NCBI RefSeq assembly: GCF_007859765.1
Contig: NZ_SIHJ01000001.1
Span: forward strand, 2,543,311 to 2,607,310
Direction of reading: 5' to 3'
DNA: 64,000 bases
DNA from: Posidoniimonas corsicana
Lineage (GTDB): Bacteria > Planctomycetota > Planctomycetia > Pirellulales > Lacipirellulaceae
Within the stretch, counting starts at the first letter, position 1; each line of letters opens with the position of its first letter. Shown here in pieces: positions 8,636-16,794 of the stretch. The notes under the pieces are model-generated. The model made no database searches and was not told the origin of the DNA. It was given only the letters and a program-made list of their open reading frames with translations. Both the position numbers and the translations under genes were made by a program.

Positions 8636-8747
8636 TTCACCACGAAGACACCAAGTCACGAAGGGATCTGAGCGGAGCGAACCCTTGAGCTACTTTTCAA
8701 GGCCTGGATGACTCTGCTCCTTTGTGCCTTGGCGCCTTCGTGGTTCA
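8636..8747. repeat. imperfect long inverted repeat between genes
   Basis: Two 29-base arms, at about 8636-8664 and 8719-8747, are imperfect inverted copies. Each contains a CACCACGAAG / CTTCGTGGT end and a CCAAG / CTTGG core. They enclose about 54 bases. The element lies between the RNase HII-like gene and the SixA-type gene and could form a large hairpin. Similar 'ACCACGAAG...CACCAAG' repeats are common non-coding repeats in several bacterial genomes. I see no terminator U-tract. Confidence 0.65.
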
Positions 8748-8792
8748 GTTCCTTAGTAGCGCCTGTCCTCCTCCCACGAACCTGATTCAGAT

Positions 8793-9293
8793 ATGTTCCT
8801 CTACCTAGCACGCCACGCCTGGGCCGGCGAGTTCGGCGACTCCCGGTGGCCCGACGACTCGCTCCGCGAGCTAACGCCCGAAGGCGCCGAACGCTACGCC
8901 CGCGTGGTGCAGACGCTCGTCGACCGCGGCTTCGCGCCCGAGCGGATCGCCACCAGCCCGTACACACGCTGCGCACAGACTGCCGAGATCATCGCCCGCG
9001 GCGTGCCCGGTTCGCCGCCGATCGAGGAACACGACGCGCTGGCCCCCGGCGGCGACTTCACCGGGCTCTTGGAGTGGACCGCCGCGTGCGGCGGCGCGGA
9101 CGTCTGCTGGGTGGGGCACAACCCGGACATGGAGCTGCTGACGTTCTCGCTGCTGGGGGGCCGGGGCGCCGGCGTGCGGTTCGCCAAGGGCGCCGTGGCG
9201 GCCATCCGGATGGAACTGCCGTCGGGGGCGGGCGAACCTTTTTCCGCGGGGCGGCTCTACTGGCACGTCACGGCCAAGATGCTCGGCCTGTGA
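8793..9293 (+). CDS. sixA: SixA-type phosphohistidine phosphatase
   Basis: The 166-residue histidine phosphatase family protein has the short SixA layout without a cap domain. The catalytic RHG-type motif is 'ARHAWAG' (R7, H8), so Ala replaces Gly as is usual in SixA. R59 lies in 'SPYTRCAQTAEI', and the second catalytic His is H109 in 'WVGHNPDME'. SixA removes phosphate from phosphohistidine, classically on histidine-containing phosphotransfer proteins. No phosphorelay partner is adjacent. The start is the first ATG after the inverted repeat. It is followed at 92 bases by the RNase Z-like gene. Confidence 0.88.
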   Translation: MFLYLARHAWAGEFGDSRWPDDSLRELTPEGAERYARVVQTLVDRGFAPERIATSPYTRCAQTAEIIARGVPGSPPIEEHDALAPGGDFTGLLEWTAACGGADVCWVGHNPDMELLTFSLLGGRGAGVRFAKGAVAAIRMELPSGAGEPFSAGRLYWHVTAKMLGL

Positions 9294-9326
9294 CGCGGCG
9301 GCCCTGCCGATCGGTAGCGGGGCCGT

Positions 9327-9332
9327 CTACAA
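9327..9332 (+). promoter_or_regulatory. candidate -10 element (TACAAT)
   Basis: TACAAT overlaps an in-frame ATG at 9332 and lies 53 bases before the ATG at 9386. If it is the -10 box, the upstream ATG would not be in the transcript, which supports 9386 as the real start of the hydrolase. Confidence 0.4.
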
Positions 9333-9385
9333 TGGCCCGTTTCCCGCCCCTCCGCCGCCGCCCAGAGAACCGCCCGCGTCCGCTG

Positions 9386-10225
9386 ATGGTCAACAACGTC
9401 CCTGTTAAATCGCTCCAGCACGGTGGGTTCACCATCGAGGGCTACTCCCGCGCCGCCGTGCAGACCTACTGGCGGGTGCCGGAGCTGAGCCTCGGCTTCG
9501 ACCTCGGCGCGCAGCCGTGGTCGTTCATGGGCACCGAGAACTGGTTTGTGTCGCACGGCCACCTGGACCACATCGCGGCGCTGCCGGTGTACGTGTCGCG
9601 GCGGCGGATGATGAAGATGGAGCCGCCGCGGATCTACCTGCCGGAGGGCGTCATCGGCCCGGTGCGCGAGATCCTCAAGCAGTTCAGCCGCATGGACCGT
9701 GGCCGCATGCCCGTGGAGCTGATCGCGATCCAGCCGGACCAGGAGATCGAGCTCTCGCGCGAGCTGGTCGTCACCACGACCGCCACCACGCACACGGTGC
9801 CGTCGATCGGCTTCGTCGTGTGGGACCGCCGCAAGAAGCTGAAGGACGAGTACGTCGGGCTGGAGGGCCACGAGATCCGCGACCTGCGGCAGGCCGGCAC
9901 GGAGATCACGCGCGAGGTTCGCACGCCGCTGATCGCGTACCTGGGAGACAGCTCGCCGCCGGGGCTGGACAACTGCCCCGCGATGTTCGAGGCCAAGGTG
10001 CTGATCTGCGAGCTGACCTTCGTCGCGCCCGACCACCGCAAGGACAAGATCCACAAGTTTGGCCACATGCACCTGGACGACTTCGTCGACCGCCGCGACA
10101 AGTTCAAGAACGAGCTGGTGATCGCCAGCCACCTGAGCACCCGCTACCACCCGAAGCAGGTGGAGAAGATGGTGCAGAAACGCCTGCCCGACATGCTGGA
10201 CGACCGGCTGCACCTGTGGCTGTAG
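9386..10225 (+). CDS. MBL-fold metallo-hydrolase, RNase Z-like
   Basis: The 279-residue protein has the metallo-beta-lactamase motif 'SHGHLDH' (H57, H59, D61, H62) and later metal-site candidates 'YLGDSSP', 'FGHMHLDD' and 'ASHLSTRY'. The arrangement is that of the RNase Z/ElaC group, which matures tRNA 3' ends, but it is a short lineage-typical version. The start at 9386 is chosen because family-like sequence ('GFTIEGYSRAAVQ') begins just after it and because the upstream in-frame ATG at 9332 sits on a probable -10 box. The glycosyltransferase gene follows after nine bases, suggesting co-transcription. Actual tRNase activity is inferred only. Confidence 0.87.
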   Translation: MVNNVPVKSLQHGGFTIEGYSRAAVQTYWRVPELSLGFDLGAQPWSFMGTENWFVSHGHLDHIAALPVYVSRRRMMKMEPPRIYLPEGVIGPVREILKQFSRMDRGRMPVELIAIQPDQEIELSRELVVTTTATTHTVPSIGFVVWDRRKKLKDEYVGLEGHEIRDLRQAGTEITREVRTPLIAYLGDSSPPGLDNCPAMFEAKVLICELTFVAPDHRKDKIHKFGHMHLDDFVDRRDKFKNELVIASHLSTRYHPKQVEKMVQKRLPDMLDDRLHLWL

Positions 10226-10234
10226 GGGAACGCC

Positions 10235-11221
10235 ATGCCCACCCGCGTGCTGCACCTGCTGCCGACCCTCCAGGGCGCCGACGCCGCGCGACGCGTGGCT
10301 CTGCTGTGCGAGCAGCTCCCGCGGGACCAGTTTGAGCAGCACGTCGCCGCGTTCCGCGCGGCCGGCGCTGCGGCGCCGCGGCTGCGGTCACTGGCGGCCG
10401 GCGTGCACGACCTGCGGCGGCGGTTCCGCCGCGACCCAATCGCGGCGCTCGCGCTGCGGCGACTCGCCCGCTCGCTCAACGTCGATGTGGTCCACGCGTG
10501 GGGCGCCGAAGCGGCCACGCACGCCGCGTGGTGCGGCCGCCGCGTGGTCCGCACCACTTCCGACGACGAGCCGCTAGCTGGCTGGCTCACAAGCAATACT
10601 CTGCCCTTCACGCCCCCGGTCGCCTGGACCGCGGCCACTCAACCTCTGCAGCCCACCGGCGAAGCGATGGCCCGGCCGCCCGAGCTACCGGCCCACGCCC
10701 GCCTAATCGGCGCCGCCGCGCCGCTGGTCCCCGCGAGCCGGCTCAAAGAGTTGATCTGGGCGATCGACCTGATCCGCGTGGTGCAGCCGGACGTGTGGCT
10801 GGTGATTGTCGGCGACGGCCCGCAGCGGGCCTCGCTTGAGGAGTTCTCGCGGCTGGCGTGCGAAGAGAACCGCACCCTGCTGCTGGGCGACCGCGGTGAC
10901 CTGCCCGACCTCTTGCCACACTTCGACCTGTGGTGGCAGAGCGGGCAGCCAGCGGACCCGCCGTTAACGCTGCTCGAGGCGTTAGCGGCCGAGCTCCCGG
11001 TAGTGGCCGACCGCTGCGACAGCGCCGCCGCGGTGGTCGAGGAGGGTGTGACCGGCGCCCTCATCAAGCCGGCCGATCGCGCCGAACGCGCAAAGTCGAC
11101 GCTGAAGTTGCTGGAAGCGGACAGCCGGCGGCACGCCGACGATAGTTGCCCGGTCGGCGCCCTGCCAAGCAGTGATGAGCTGATTGCGGCATGCGCGGCC
11201 GCCTACGCCGCGGAACGTTAG
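10235..11221 (+). CDS. glycosyltransferase family 4-like (GT-B)
   Basis: The 328-residue protein shows a GT-B layout. The N-terminal Rossmann-like half begins with 'TRVLHLLPTLQGADAARR'. The C-terminal half has a glycosyltransferase group 1 pattern: 'WLVIVGDGPQRASLEEFSR' for donor binding and 'PPLTLLEALAAELPVVA' near residues 245-262, which contains the E..a.g.PvV motif. It likely transfers a sugar from a nucleotide donor to an envelope glycan or lipid. It is short for the family (usually 350-400 residues), mainly through a trimmed middle. It is tightly downstream of the RNase Z-like gene, and its stop codon directly abuts the convergent small lipoprotein gene. Confidence 0.85.
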   Translation: MPTRVLHLLPTLQGADAARRVALLCEQLPRDQFEQHVAAFRAAGAAAPRLRSLAAGVHDLRRRFRRDPIAALALRRLARSLNVDVVHAWGAEAATHAAWCGRRVVRTTSDDEPLAGWLTSNTLPFTPPVAWTAATQPLQPTGEAMARPPELPAHARLIGAAAPLVPASRLKELIWAIDLIRVVQPDVWLVIVGDGPQRASLEEFSRLACEENRTLLLGDRGDLPDLLPHFDLWWQSGQPADPPLTLLEALAAELPVVADRCDSAAAVVEEGVTGALIKPADRAERAKSTLKLLEADSRRHADDSCPVGALPSSDELIAACAAAYAAER

Positions 11222-11377
11222 CTACCCCGCCTCGCCGCGTTCCTTCATCGCCTGCTCCCGCTGCTCTAGCCGTTCCTGCTCGAGCTCCTCGGGGGTCTTC
11301 TCGATGGGCGCGGGGCCGCCGCAGCCGACTGCCGAGAGCGTAACGCAGGTGATCAGGGCGAGGACGATTCGCTTCAT
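11222..11377 (-). CDS. small lipoprotein
   Basis: This 51-residue product starts with a type II signal peptide, 'MKRIVLALITCVTLSAVGCG', with Cys19 as a lipobox-like site (S-A-V-G-C). A short charged Glu/Arg-rich helix follows. It lies 44 bases downstream of the DUF1559 gene on the same strand. Small lipoproteins next to DUF1559 genes are common in planctomycetes. The longer open frame through this region is not coding upstream of this ATG. The function is unknown. Confidence 0.7.
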   Translation of the reverse strand: MKRIVLALITCVTLSAVGCGGPAPIEKTPEELEQERLEQREQAMKERGEAG

Positions 11378-11421
11378 GTCGGTGGGCTTGGCTGAGGGAT
11401 AGGCGTGCCGGCCGTAAGAGG

Positions 11422-12507
11422 CTAGCCGCGGCGGCGCGAGTTCGGCTGGTACTCTGGCGGGCCGGCCCGCGTGCCGGCCTGGACCCACACGTCCGGGTCG
11501 ATGTTTTCGGCGGTGGTTTGAACGCTGCCGTCGCAGTAGGCGACGTTCACCACGCCGGTGTGGTTGCTGCTGAGCGGCGACACCAGGTCCCACCAGCTCG
11601 CCTCGCTCGACCCCTGCCGCCAGCACGTGCTGTTGGGGGTGAGCAGGTGGTTGTACCAGTTCCGCCACATGGTCCCCTCGTGCCAGGGATTCCCGCGCCA
11701 CCTCCACGTGGGCGTGGGCATGGTCTGCCAGTTGTGGGCGCTGAAGGCCGCCTGGGCCTCGGGCACGCTGGTGTCCGGCGCGACGGCGACCAGGAAGCAG
11801 TCCCGCTTGGGGTCGGCCGCCTCGCCGGTGGTGGCCAGCCCGTTGAGCACCTCGCCGAAGGCGGCGGTCTTGCTCAGGCCGTCGGTAATCTGGCGGAACT
11901 CCAGCGGACGCTGCCGCGGGTAGGTGCCGCTGGCGGTCACCTGGCGGTCTGGGCCGAAGACCCCGTCCCACTTCTTGCCGATCCTGACCCAGCTGCCCGC
12001 GTTGGCGTGGTAATTGGTCCAGCCGGTCGACACGCTCCGCACGACCGAGCCCAAGAGGTCGCGCCCCCAGGGGTCGCTGGGGCACCGCATCGCGGCGGGC
12101 TCGGCCTGGGCCACGCTGTAGTTGTGGGCGCTCCACGGGTCGGCCTCGGTGGAGTCGTCGTCGATGATGAACGAATCGCTCAGCCCGCCCTCTTCGATGT
12201 AGGGCAGGATCAACGCGTGGGCGGACCAGTACCCGGGCGAAGACTGGTAGGTCCCCAGCGAGCCGGCCGGGATCTCCCCCTTCGCCGACTCGTAGTTGTG
12301 CATCGCCAGCACCAGCTGCTTGAGGTGGTTGGTGCACTGCAGCCGGCGGGCCGACTCGCGGGCCGCCTGCACCGCTGGCAGGAGCAGCGCGATCAGCACG
12401 CCGATGATCGCGATCACCACCAGCAGTTCGACGAGCGTGAAGCCGGGGCGGCTTGCGTAACGGGCGCCGTGGAAACGCCGCACAGGAGCAGTCGATGCGA
12501 TACGCAT
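11422..12507 (-). CDS. DUF1559 domain, type II secretion/pilin-like protein
   Basis: The 361-residue protein has a class III prepilin signal, 'PGFTLVELLVVIAIIGVLIA' (about residues 22-41), followed by 'LLPAVQAARESARR'. This is the standard start of the planctomycete DUF1559 (SBP_bac_10-like) family. The large C-terminal domain includes the usual 'HNYESAKGEIPAG' region and, near the end, 'VAYCDGSVQ'. These proteins are thought to be pseudopilin-like surface or periplasmic proteins, and planctomycetes carry dozens of copies. GAGGAG lies 15 bases before the ATG, an unusually long spacing. A small lipoprotein gene follows and may be co-transcribed. Confidence 0.93.
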   Translation of the reverse strand: MRIASTAPVRRFHGARYASRPGFTLVELLVVIAIIGVLIALLLPAVQAARESARRLQCTNHLKQLVLAMHNYESAKGEIPAGSLGTYQSSPGYWSAHALILPYIEEGGLSDSFIIDDDSTEADPWSAHNYSVAQAEPAAMRCPSDPWGRDLLGSVVRSVSTGWTNYHANAGSWVRIGKKWDGVFGPDRQVTASGTYPRQRPLEFRQITDGLSKTAAFGEVLNGLATTGEAADPKRDCFLVAVAPDTSVPEAQAAFSAHNWQTMPTPTWRWRGNPWHEGTMWRNWYNHLLTPNSTCWRQGSSEASWWDLVSPLSSNHTGVVNVAYCDGSVQTTAENIDPDVWVQAGTRAGPPEYQPNSRRRG

Positions 12508-12826
12508 GGTACGCGCAGTCTCCTCGAGGGAAAGGCATTGCGTGTGGCGCCGCTGCCGCCCAGAGGGGGACCGGTCGCGGCGCCGCTAGCCCGCCTGGCT
12601 GCGCCGAGTTTAGCAATGCCGGCGGGGCCCTACCAACGCAACAGGCCGATCCCGGCGAATTATGCGCGACAACACGGTGCGCCGTGCGCAGGAGAGAGAA
12701 GAAGTGCGGGAGGAGAGCCGTTGCGGGCCGGTCGCCGAGGTTCGCGCAAGGCGCCGATGGAAGATTCTGCTGCGGGGGAGTGCAGCGCGCCGCGTCCCGA
12801 TGGCGGCGCGATCGGCGCGGCGGCCG
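12508..12826. other. intergenic region, no gene recognised
   Basis: This 319-base GC-rich stretch separates the DUF1559 gene, whose leader it must contain, from a small downstream gene that ends at its right edge. Short open frames here lack recognisable protein features. I see no hairpin with a U-tract, no tRNA and no repeat. Confidence 0.6.
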
Positions 12827-13081
12827 CTAGGCCTGCTCGCGGCCGGGCGACATCGCCAGGCGGAATGCCGAGGTGTCGATCACCGGCGGGCGCCAGTCCT
12901 GCGTCGGGTCCTCGGGCACCAGCTCGCCGACGTACCGGCGGCGCTGCTCGTTGAGGCTCCACCGCGAGCGGATCCGGGCGCACGCCTGAGAGATCTCACG
13001 CGACGTCGGCAGGTAGTCGATGCGGCGGTCTTCTTGGTCCATCAACGCGAGTTCGTCGTCGGCGGTCACACCTGCGGGCAT
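12827..13081 (-). CDS. small conserved-looking protein of unknown function
   Basis: The 84-residue acidic/basic mixed protein is cytoplasmic by appearance, with no signal peptide. Its core, 'IDYLPTSREISQACARIRSR', is followed by 'YVGELVPEDPTQDW'. The start at 13081 is chosen because GAGGAA lies six bases upstream, an ideal Shine-Dalgarno. The frame remains open further upstream but that part is low complexity. The 'REISQACARIRSRW' helix and short length are typical of small planctomycete proteins. No function can be assigned. Confidence 0.65.
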   Translation of the reverse strand: MPAGVTADDELALMDQEDRRIDYLPTSREISQACARIRSRWSLNEQRRRYVGELVPEDPTQDWRPPVIDTSAFRLAMSPGREQA

Positions 13082-13506
13082 TCTCTCGGTTCCTCGTCTC
13101 GATTCGTGCGGGCCGCTGCTTGCACAAGCGGACGCGGCCAACGCAACTATGGGTAAAAGAAGGCCGGTCGCCGATTGCGGGTGGTGGGCATCGGGTGAAT
13201 CGACGCCGGCCTGGGAGTGCGGTGGTTTGGCTTCCACGGGAGTGAGTATGCCCGCGGAATATGACGAAATGATGTAGAGCAGGCTCATTTCTGTTGAAGA
13301 CCGGGCCGCGCCCCGACGGCGCGGCCGCCGGATCGTGCGGGTTAGTCGCGTCGGGCGTCTTGTGATTCCGCCCGTCCCGCATGCAGAACGCCCGCCGGCG
13401 GCTTGCCGTGGAGCGGCGGCCACTATTCAGCCGAATTATTAACCCCGGTAGAATGAATGACTTACGCGGCCTTCCTGGGTAGCACATCAGAACGGAGTGT
13501 GGCGCG
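13082..13506. other. intergenic region between divergent genes
   Basis: These 425 bases separate the small minus-strand gene from glgC and should hold both promoters. A TAGAAT hexamer sits near the glgC end. The rest is low-information sequence with no repeat, RNA gene or convincing short gene. Confidence 0.6.
13449..13454 (+). promoter_or_regulatory. candidate -10 element (TAGAAT) for glgC
   Basis: TAGAAT lies 52 bases before the glgC ATG in a locally AT-rich patch. TTCAGC, 17 bases upstream of it, is a weak -35 candidate. Confidence 0.45.
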
Positions 13507-14742
13507 ATGAAGGATGTCCTGGCGGTGGTGTTGGCGGGCGGGAAGGGCTCTCGGCTCGAGCCGCTCACGCGAGACCGGGCGAAGCCCGCGGTCCCCTTCG
13601 GCGGGGGGTACCGGATCATCGACTTCGCGCTGTCCAACTGCCTGAACAGCGGCATCCGCAAGATCATGGTGCTCACGCAGTACAAGGCGATGAGCCTGGA
13701 CCGCCACGTCACGCTCGGGTGGCGGAGCTTCCTGTGCCGCGAGCTGGGCGAGTACATCGACGTCGTGCCGCCGCAGCAGCGCATCGACGAGAAGTGGTAC
13801 CAGGGCACCGCCGACGCCGTGTACCAGAACATCTACACGCTGGAGAAGGAGCGCCCGGAGCACGTGCTGATCCTGGCCGGCGACCACATCTACAAGATGG
13901 ACTACGCCAAGATGGTCGCGGCGCACGTCGAGAAAAAGGCCGACCTCACCATCGGCGCACTGAACGTCACGGTCGAGGAGGCCCGCAGCTTCGGGGTGAT
14001 GGAGGTCGACCCGGAGAACCGCGTGCGGGGCTTCGTCGAGAAGTCGCCCAACCCCAAGACCGTGCCCGGCCAGCCCGACACCTGCCTGGCGTCGATGGGC
14101 ATCTACGTGTTCAACGCGCCGTTCCTGTTCGACGAGCTCTGCAAGGACGCCACGCTGCCGGACAGCGCGCACGACTTCGGCAAGAACATTATCCCGTCGA
14201 TCATCGACAACCGGCGGGTGTTCGCGTACCCGTTCCTGGACGAGAACCGCAAGTCGCAGGCCTACTGGCGGGACGTCGGCACGATCGACGCCTACTTCGA
14301 GGCCAACATGGAGCTGACCTCGGTCGACCCGCCGCTCAACATGTACGACCGGCACTGGCCGATCCGCACCTACCAGCCGCACCTGCCGCCCGCCAAGTTC
14401 GTGTTCGACAGCGAAGCGGGCGAGCGGCCCCGCCGCGGCGAGGCGCTCGACAGCATCGTCTGCCCCGGCGCCATCCTGTCCGGCGGCTGCGTGAACCGCT
14501 GCGTGGTCGGCCCCGGCGCGCGGGTCAACAGTTACGCCACGGTGGAGGACTCGATCCTGTTCGCGGGCGTCAACGTGGGCCGCAACTGCAAGATCCGCCG
14601 CACCATCATCGACAAAGAGGTCGACGTGCCGCCGGGCCTCGAGATCGGCTACGACCTGGAGGCCGACCGCCGCCGCGGCTTCACCGTCACCGAGAGCGGC
14701 GTGGTGGTCATCGCCAAGGCCGACGGCATCCCCGTCGGCTAG
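13507..14742 (+). CDS. glgC: glucose-1-phosphate adenylyltransferase
   Basis: The 411-residue enzyme makes ADP-glucose from ATP and glucose-1-phosphate, the committed step of glycogen synthesis. The nucleotide-binding signature 'VLAGGKGSRLEPLTRDRAKP' begins near residue 8. It is followed by 'GGYRIIDFALSNCLNSGI', the substrate region 'GTADAVYQN' near 100 and 'VLILAGDHIYKMDY' near 120. The C-terminal left-handed beta-helix, with 'GAILSGGCVNRCVVGPGARV', is complete. Length matches bacterial GlgC (about 400-430). GGAG sits nine bases before the ATG. No other glycogen gene is adjacent. Assignment is firm. Confidence 0.97.
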   Translation: MKDVLAVVLAGGKGSRLEPLTRDRAKPAVPFGGGYRIIDFALSNCLNSGIRKIMVLTQYKAMSLDRHVTLGWRSFLCRELGEYIDVVPPQQRIDEKWYQGTADAVYQNIYTLEKERPEHVLILAGDHIYKMDYAKMVAAHVEKKADLTIGALNVTVEEARSFGVMEVDPENRVRGFVEKSPNPKTVPGQPDTCLASMGIYVFNAPFLFDELCKDATLPDSAHDFGKNIIPSIIDNRRVFAYPFLDENRKSQAYWRDVGTIDAYFEANMELTSVDPPLNMYDRHWPIRTYQPHLPPAKFVFDSEAGERPRRGEALDSIVCPGAILSGGCVNRCVVGPGARVNSYATVEDSILFAGVNVGRNCKIRRTIIDKEVDVPPGLEIGYDLEADRRRGFTVTESGVVVIAKADGIPVG

Positions 14743-14788
14743 ACGCGTCGAGCGGCGCCACGGCTAACCCGCGAGCGGCCCGGTTCGG

Positions 14789-16561
14789 CTACTCACTCAC
14801 TAAAACGTCGGCTTCCACGTAGCCAGCGGCCTGGCCGACCGCCCTGCCCTCGACCGTAAACTTTCCAGCCGTCTTGTACTGCTGTGGGTCGACCTCGCGC
14901 CACACGACGGGGACCTCGCGGGCGCCGGCTGGTCCGGTGGCTAGCTCAACGGTGGCGGGCAGCTCGGGCGACTCGCCGACACTGGTGGTGACGTTCACGC
15001 GCGGCAGCTCATCGGCCTGCACGGCGTACACCTCCCACTCGGATGCCGCCACCGAGTGGAAGAAGTCCCCGCTGGGGCGGCCCCAAAAGGTCGCCCGCAG
15101 CGCGGTGGTCGTGACCGGCGCGAACGTGACCTTGTTCCAGGCGTCGACCTCCGTTGGGTAGTTATCGGCTTCAACGGCTTGCCACTCGCCCGAGTCGTCC
15201 CGGTACTCCAGACGCCACTTGGCCGGTGGGCGGATCCAGTTGGGGTCGCGGTGGAACTGGATGCCGACGCCGTCGATCCGCACCGGCGTGTCCCACTGGT
15301 ACTGGATCCAGTCGGTCTCTTCTTTGTTGGTGTTGCCGCGGTAGTTGCCCCAGGTGTCCGGCGGCAGCCGCACCGTCTCCGGGCGGCCGTCGTTCAGGGC
15401 GGCGAGCGTCATCGGCGGCTGCTCGGTGAACGACGCCGACACCTCCGCCTCGCGGGCCACGTTGTTGGTGAGGCGCAACGCCGGGTCGTCGGCCCACGTC
15501 TGCTTGACGGGCAGGATCTTTGCGCCGTCCCAGTGCGCCTCGTCGATCGCGACCGACCGGCGGAAGTGCCCGCCGCCCGCGGAGTCCTTCGTGTGGTAGG
15601 TGACCCACCAGCGGCCGTCGTGCTCGACCATCGACGGGTGCACGGTGGTCGACGACGTGCCGCTGAGGATGATGTCTTGGAACTCCCACGGCCCCAGGGG
15701 CGACTCCGCGGTCGCGTAGCCGATCGCCGCCTGGTAGTTGGACGGCGTCCACTTGGAGCCGCCCCGCTTCCAGTCGTACAGCATGTAGTACACGCCGTCG
15801 CGCTTGAATACCCAGGGCGCCTCGAAGAACGCGTCGAGGCCGGCCAGCCGCTTGATCTCGCCCTCGGTGGCGGTCATCGAAGGCGCCAGCTTCACCACCC
15901 GCGCAACGTACCACGAGCCCCAGTACAGGTAGACGGTCCCGTCGTCGTCGGTGAACACGTGCGGGTCGATCACCTCCTGCCCACGGCGCGAGTCGCCGAA
16001 CACATCGAGCCAGGTCAGCAGCGGTTTGCCGATGGCGTCCTCCCACGGCCCGACCGGGCTGTCCGACACCGCGACGCCAATCGCCATCCGGTTGGCCACG
16101 TCGCGGTTCTTCCACTGCACCGGCGTGTACCAGTAGAACCGACCGTCGGGGCCGCGGGTGGCGTGCCCGGCGTAGGCGCTCTGGCCGGTCGCCCAGTCGA
16201 ACACCTTGCCCGGCTTGAGGTTCGCCTCGTGCAGCGTCCACTCGCCGGAAGTCGGGTCGCCGATCTCCAGCACGCCGTACTCCGACATCACGAAGCCGCC
16301 CTGCCACGGCTCGGCCTCGTCGTGTCCGAAGTAGATGTAGAGCTTGCCGTCCGCCGACAGCGGCGCCGCGTCGGCGGCGAAGTAGCTGCCGTCGCCGATG
16401 ATCGGGTTGCCCCGCGATGGGAGCGCCCTCGAAGCGGCCTCCGACGCTCCGGCCGGCTGCGCCGCAGCACCGCCCGCGGTTAGGGCCATGCCCAGCACCG
16501 CCACGCCAACACGCCGGGCCCAGGTTGACCCCGCCAATACGCTTATTGTGTACAAAGTCAT
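14789..16561 (-). CDS. secreted glycoside hydrolase family 43-type protein with C-terminal binding domains
   Basis: The 590-residue product starts at 16561, giving a signal peptide with a hydrophobic core around residues 17-32. Residues about 50-365 match the five-bladed GH43/62-type propeller: 'DGKLYIYFGHDEAEPW', 'VIDPHVFTDDDGTVYLYWGS' and 'APWVFKRDGVYYMLYDW'. These carry the expected acidic residues. A jelly-roll F5/8 (CBM32-like) domain follows (about 380-515, 'DWIQYQWDTPVRIDGVGIQF'). A bacterial Ig-like (Big_4 type) domain closes it (about 520-590, 'REVPVVWREVDP'). GH43 enzymes typically attack arabinan, xylan or related glycans. The substrate here is not deducible. Confidence 0.88.
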   Translation of the reverse strand: MTLYTISVLAGSTWARRVGVAVLGMALTAGGAAAQPAGASEAASRALPSRGNPIIGDGSYFAADAAPLSADGKLYIYFGHDEAEPWQGGFVMSEYGVLEIGDPTSGEWTLHEANLKPGKVFDWATGQSAYAGHATRGPDGRFYWYTPVQWKNRDVANRMAIGVAVSDSPVGPWEDAIGKPLLTWLDVFGDSRRGQEVIDPHVFTDDDGTVYLYWGSWYVARVVKLAPSMTATEGEIKRLAGLDAFFEAPWVFKRDGVYYMLYDWKRGGSKWTPSNYQAAIGYATAESPLGPWEFQDIILSGTSSTTVHPSMVEHDGRWWVTYHTKDSAGGGHFRRSVAIDEAHWDGAKILPVKQTWADDPALRLTNNVAREAEVSASFTEQPPMTLAALNDGRPETVRLPPDTWGNYRGNTNKEETDWIQYQWDTPVRIDGVGIQFHRDPNWIRPPAKWRLEYRDDSGEWQAVEADNYPTEVDAWNKVTFAPVTTTALRATFWGRPSGDFFHSVAASEWEVYAVQADELPRVNVTTSVGESPELPATVELATGPAGAREVPVVWREVDPQQYKTAGKFTVEGRAVGQAAGYVEADVLVSE

Positions 16562-16794
16562 GGATGCTATGGTAGCAGGATTCGCCCGGCAAGCAACAAA
16601 ATCTGCGGCGACGGGGGTTTCACTCCAGCCAAACTCGACCCGGCGCCCGCGTGTTAACCGTAAGTGCTGTTGGTGGTTGCATAGGGGCTGATTTACCATT
16701 CTCCGGATCGAAGACCACGTCGCGACGCGTCTGCTGGCAGGAGGCCAGCGGCCGGACGGGTCGGTCGGCACAGCCTTCCTCGGGGGATGCAAGG

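Noticed and set aside
9332-9385. upstream ATG for the RNase Z-like gene
   Set aside because: It overlaps a TACAAT box and the 18 extra residues are Arg/Pro-rich with no family similarity.
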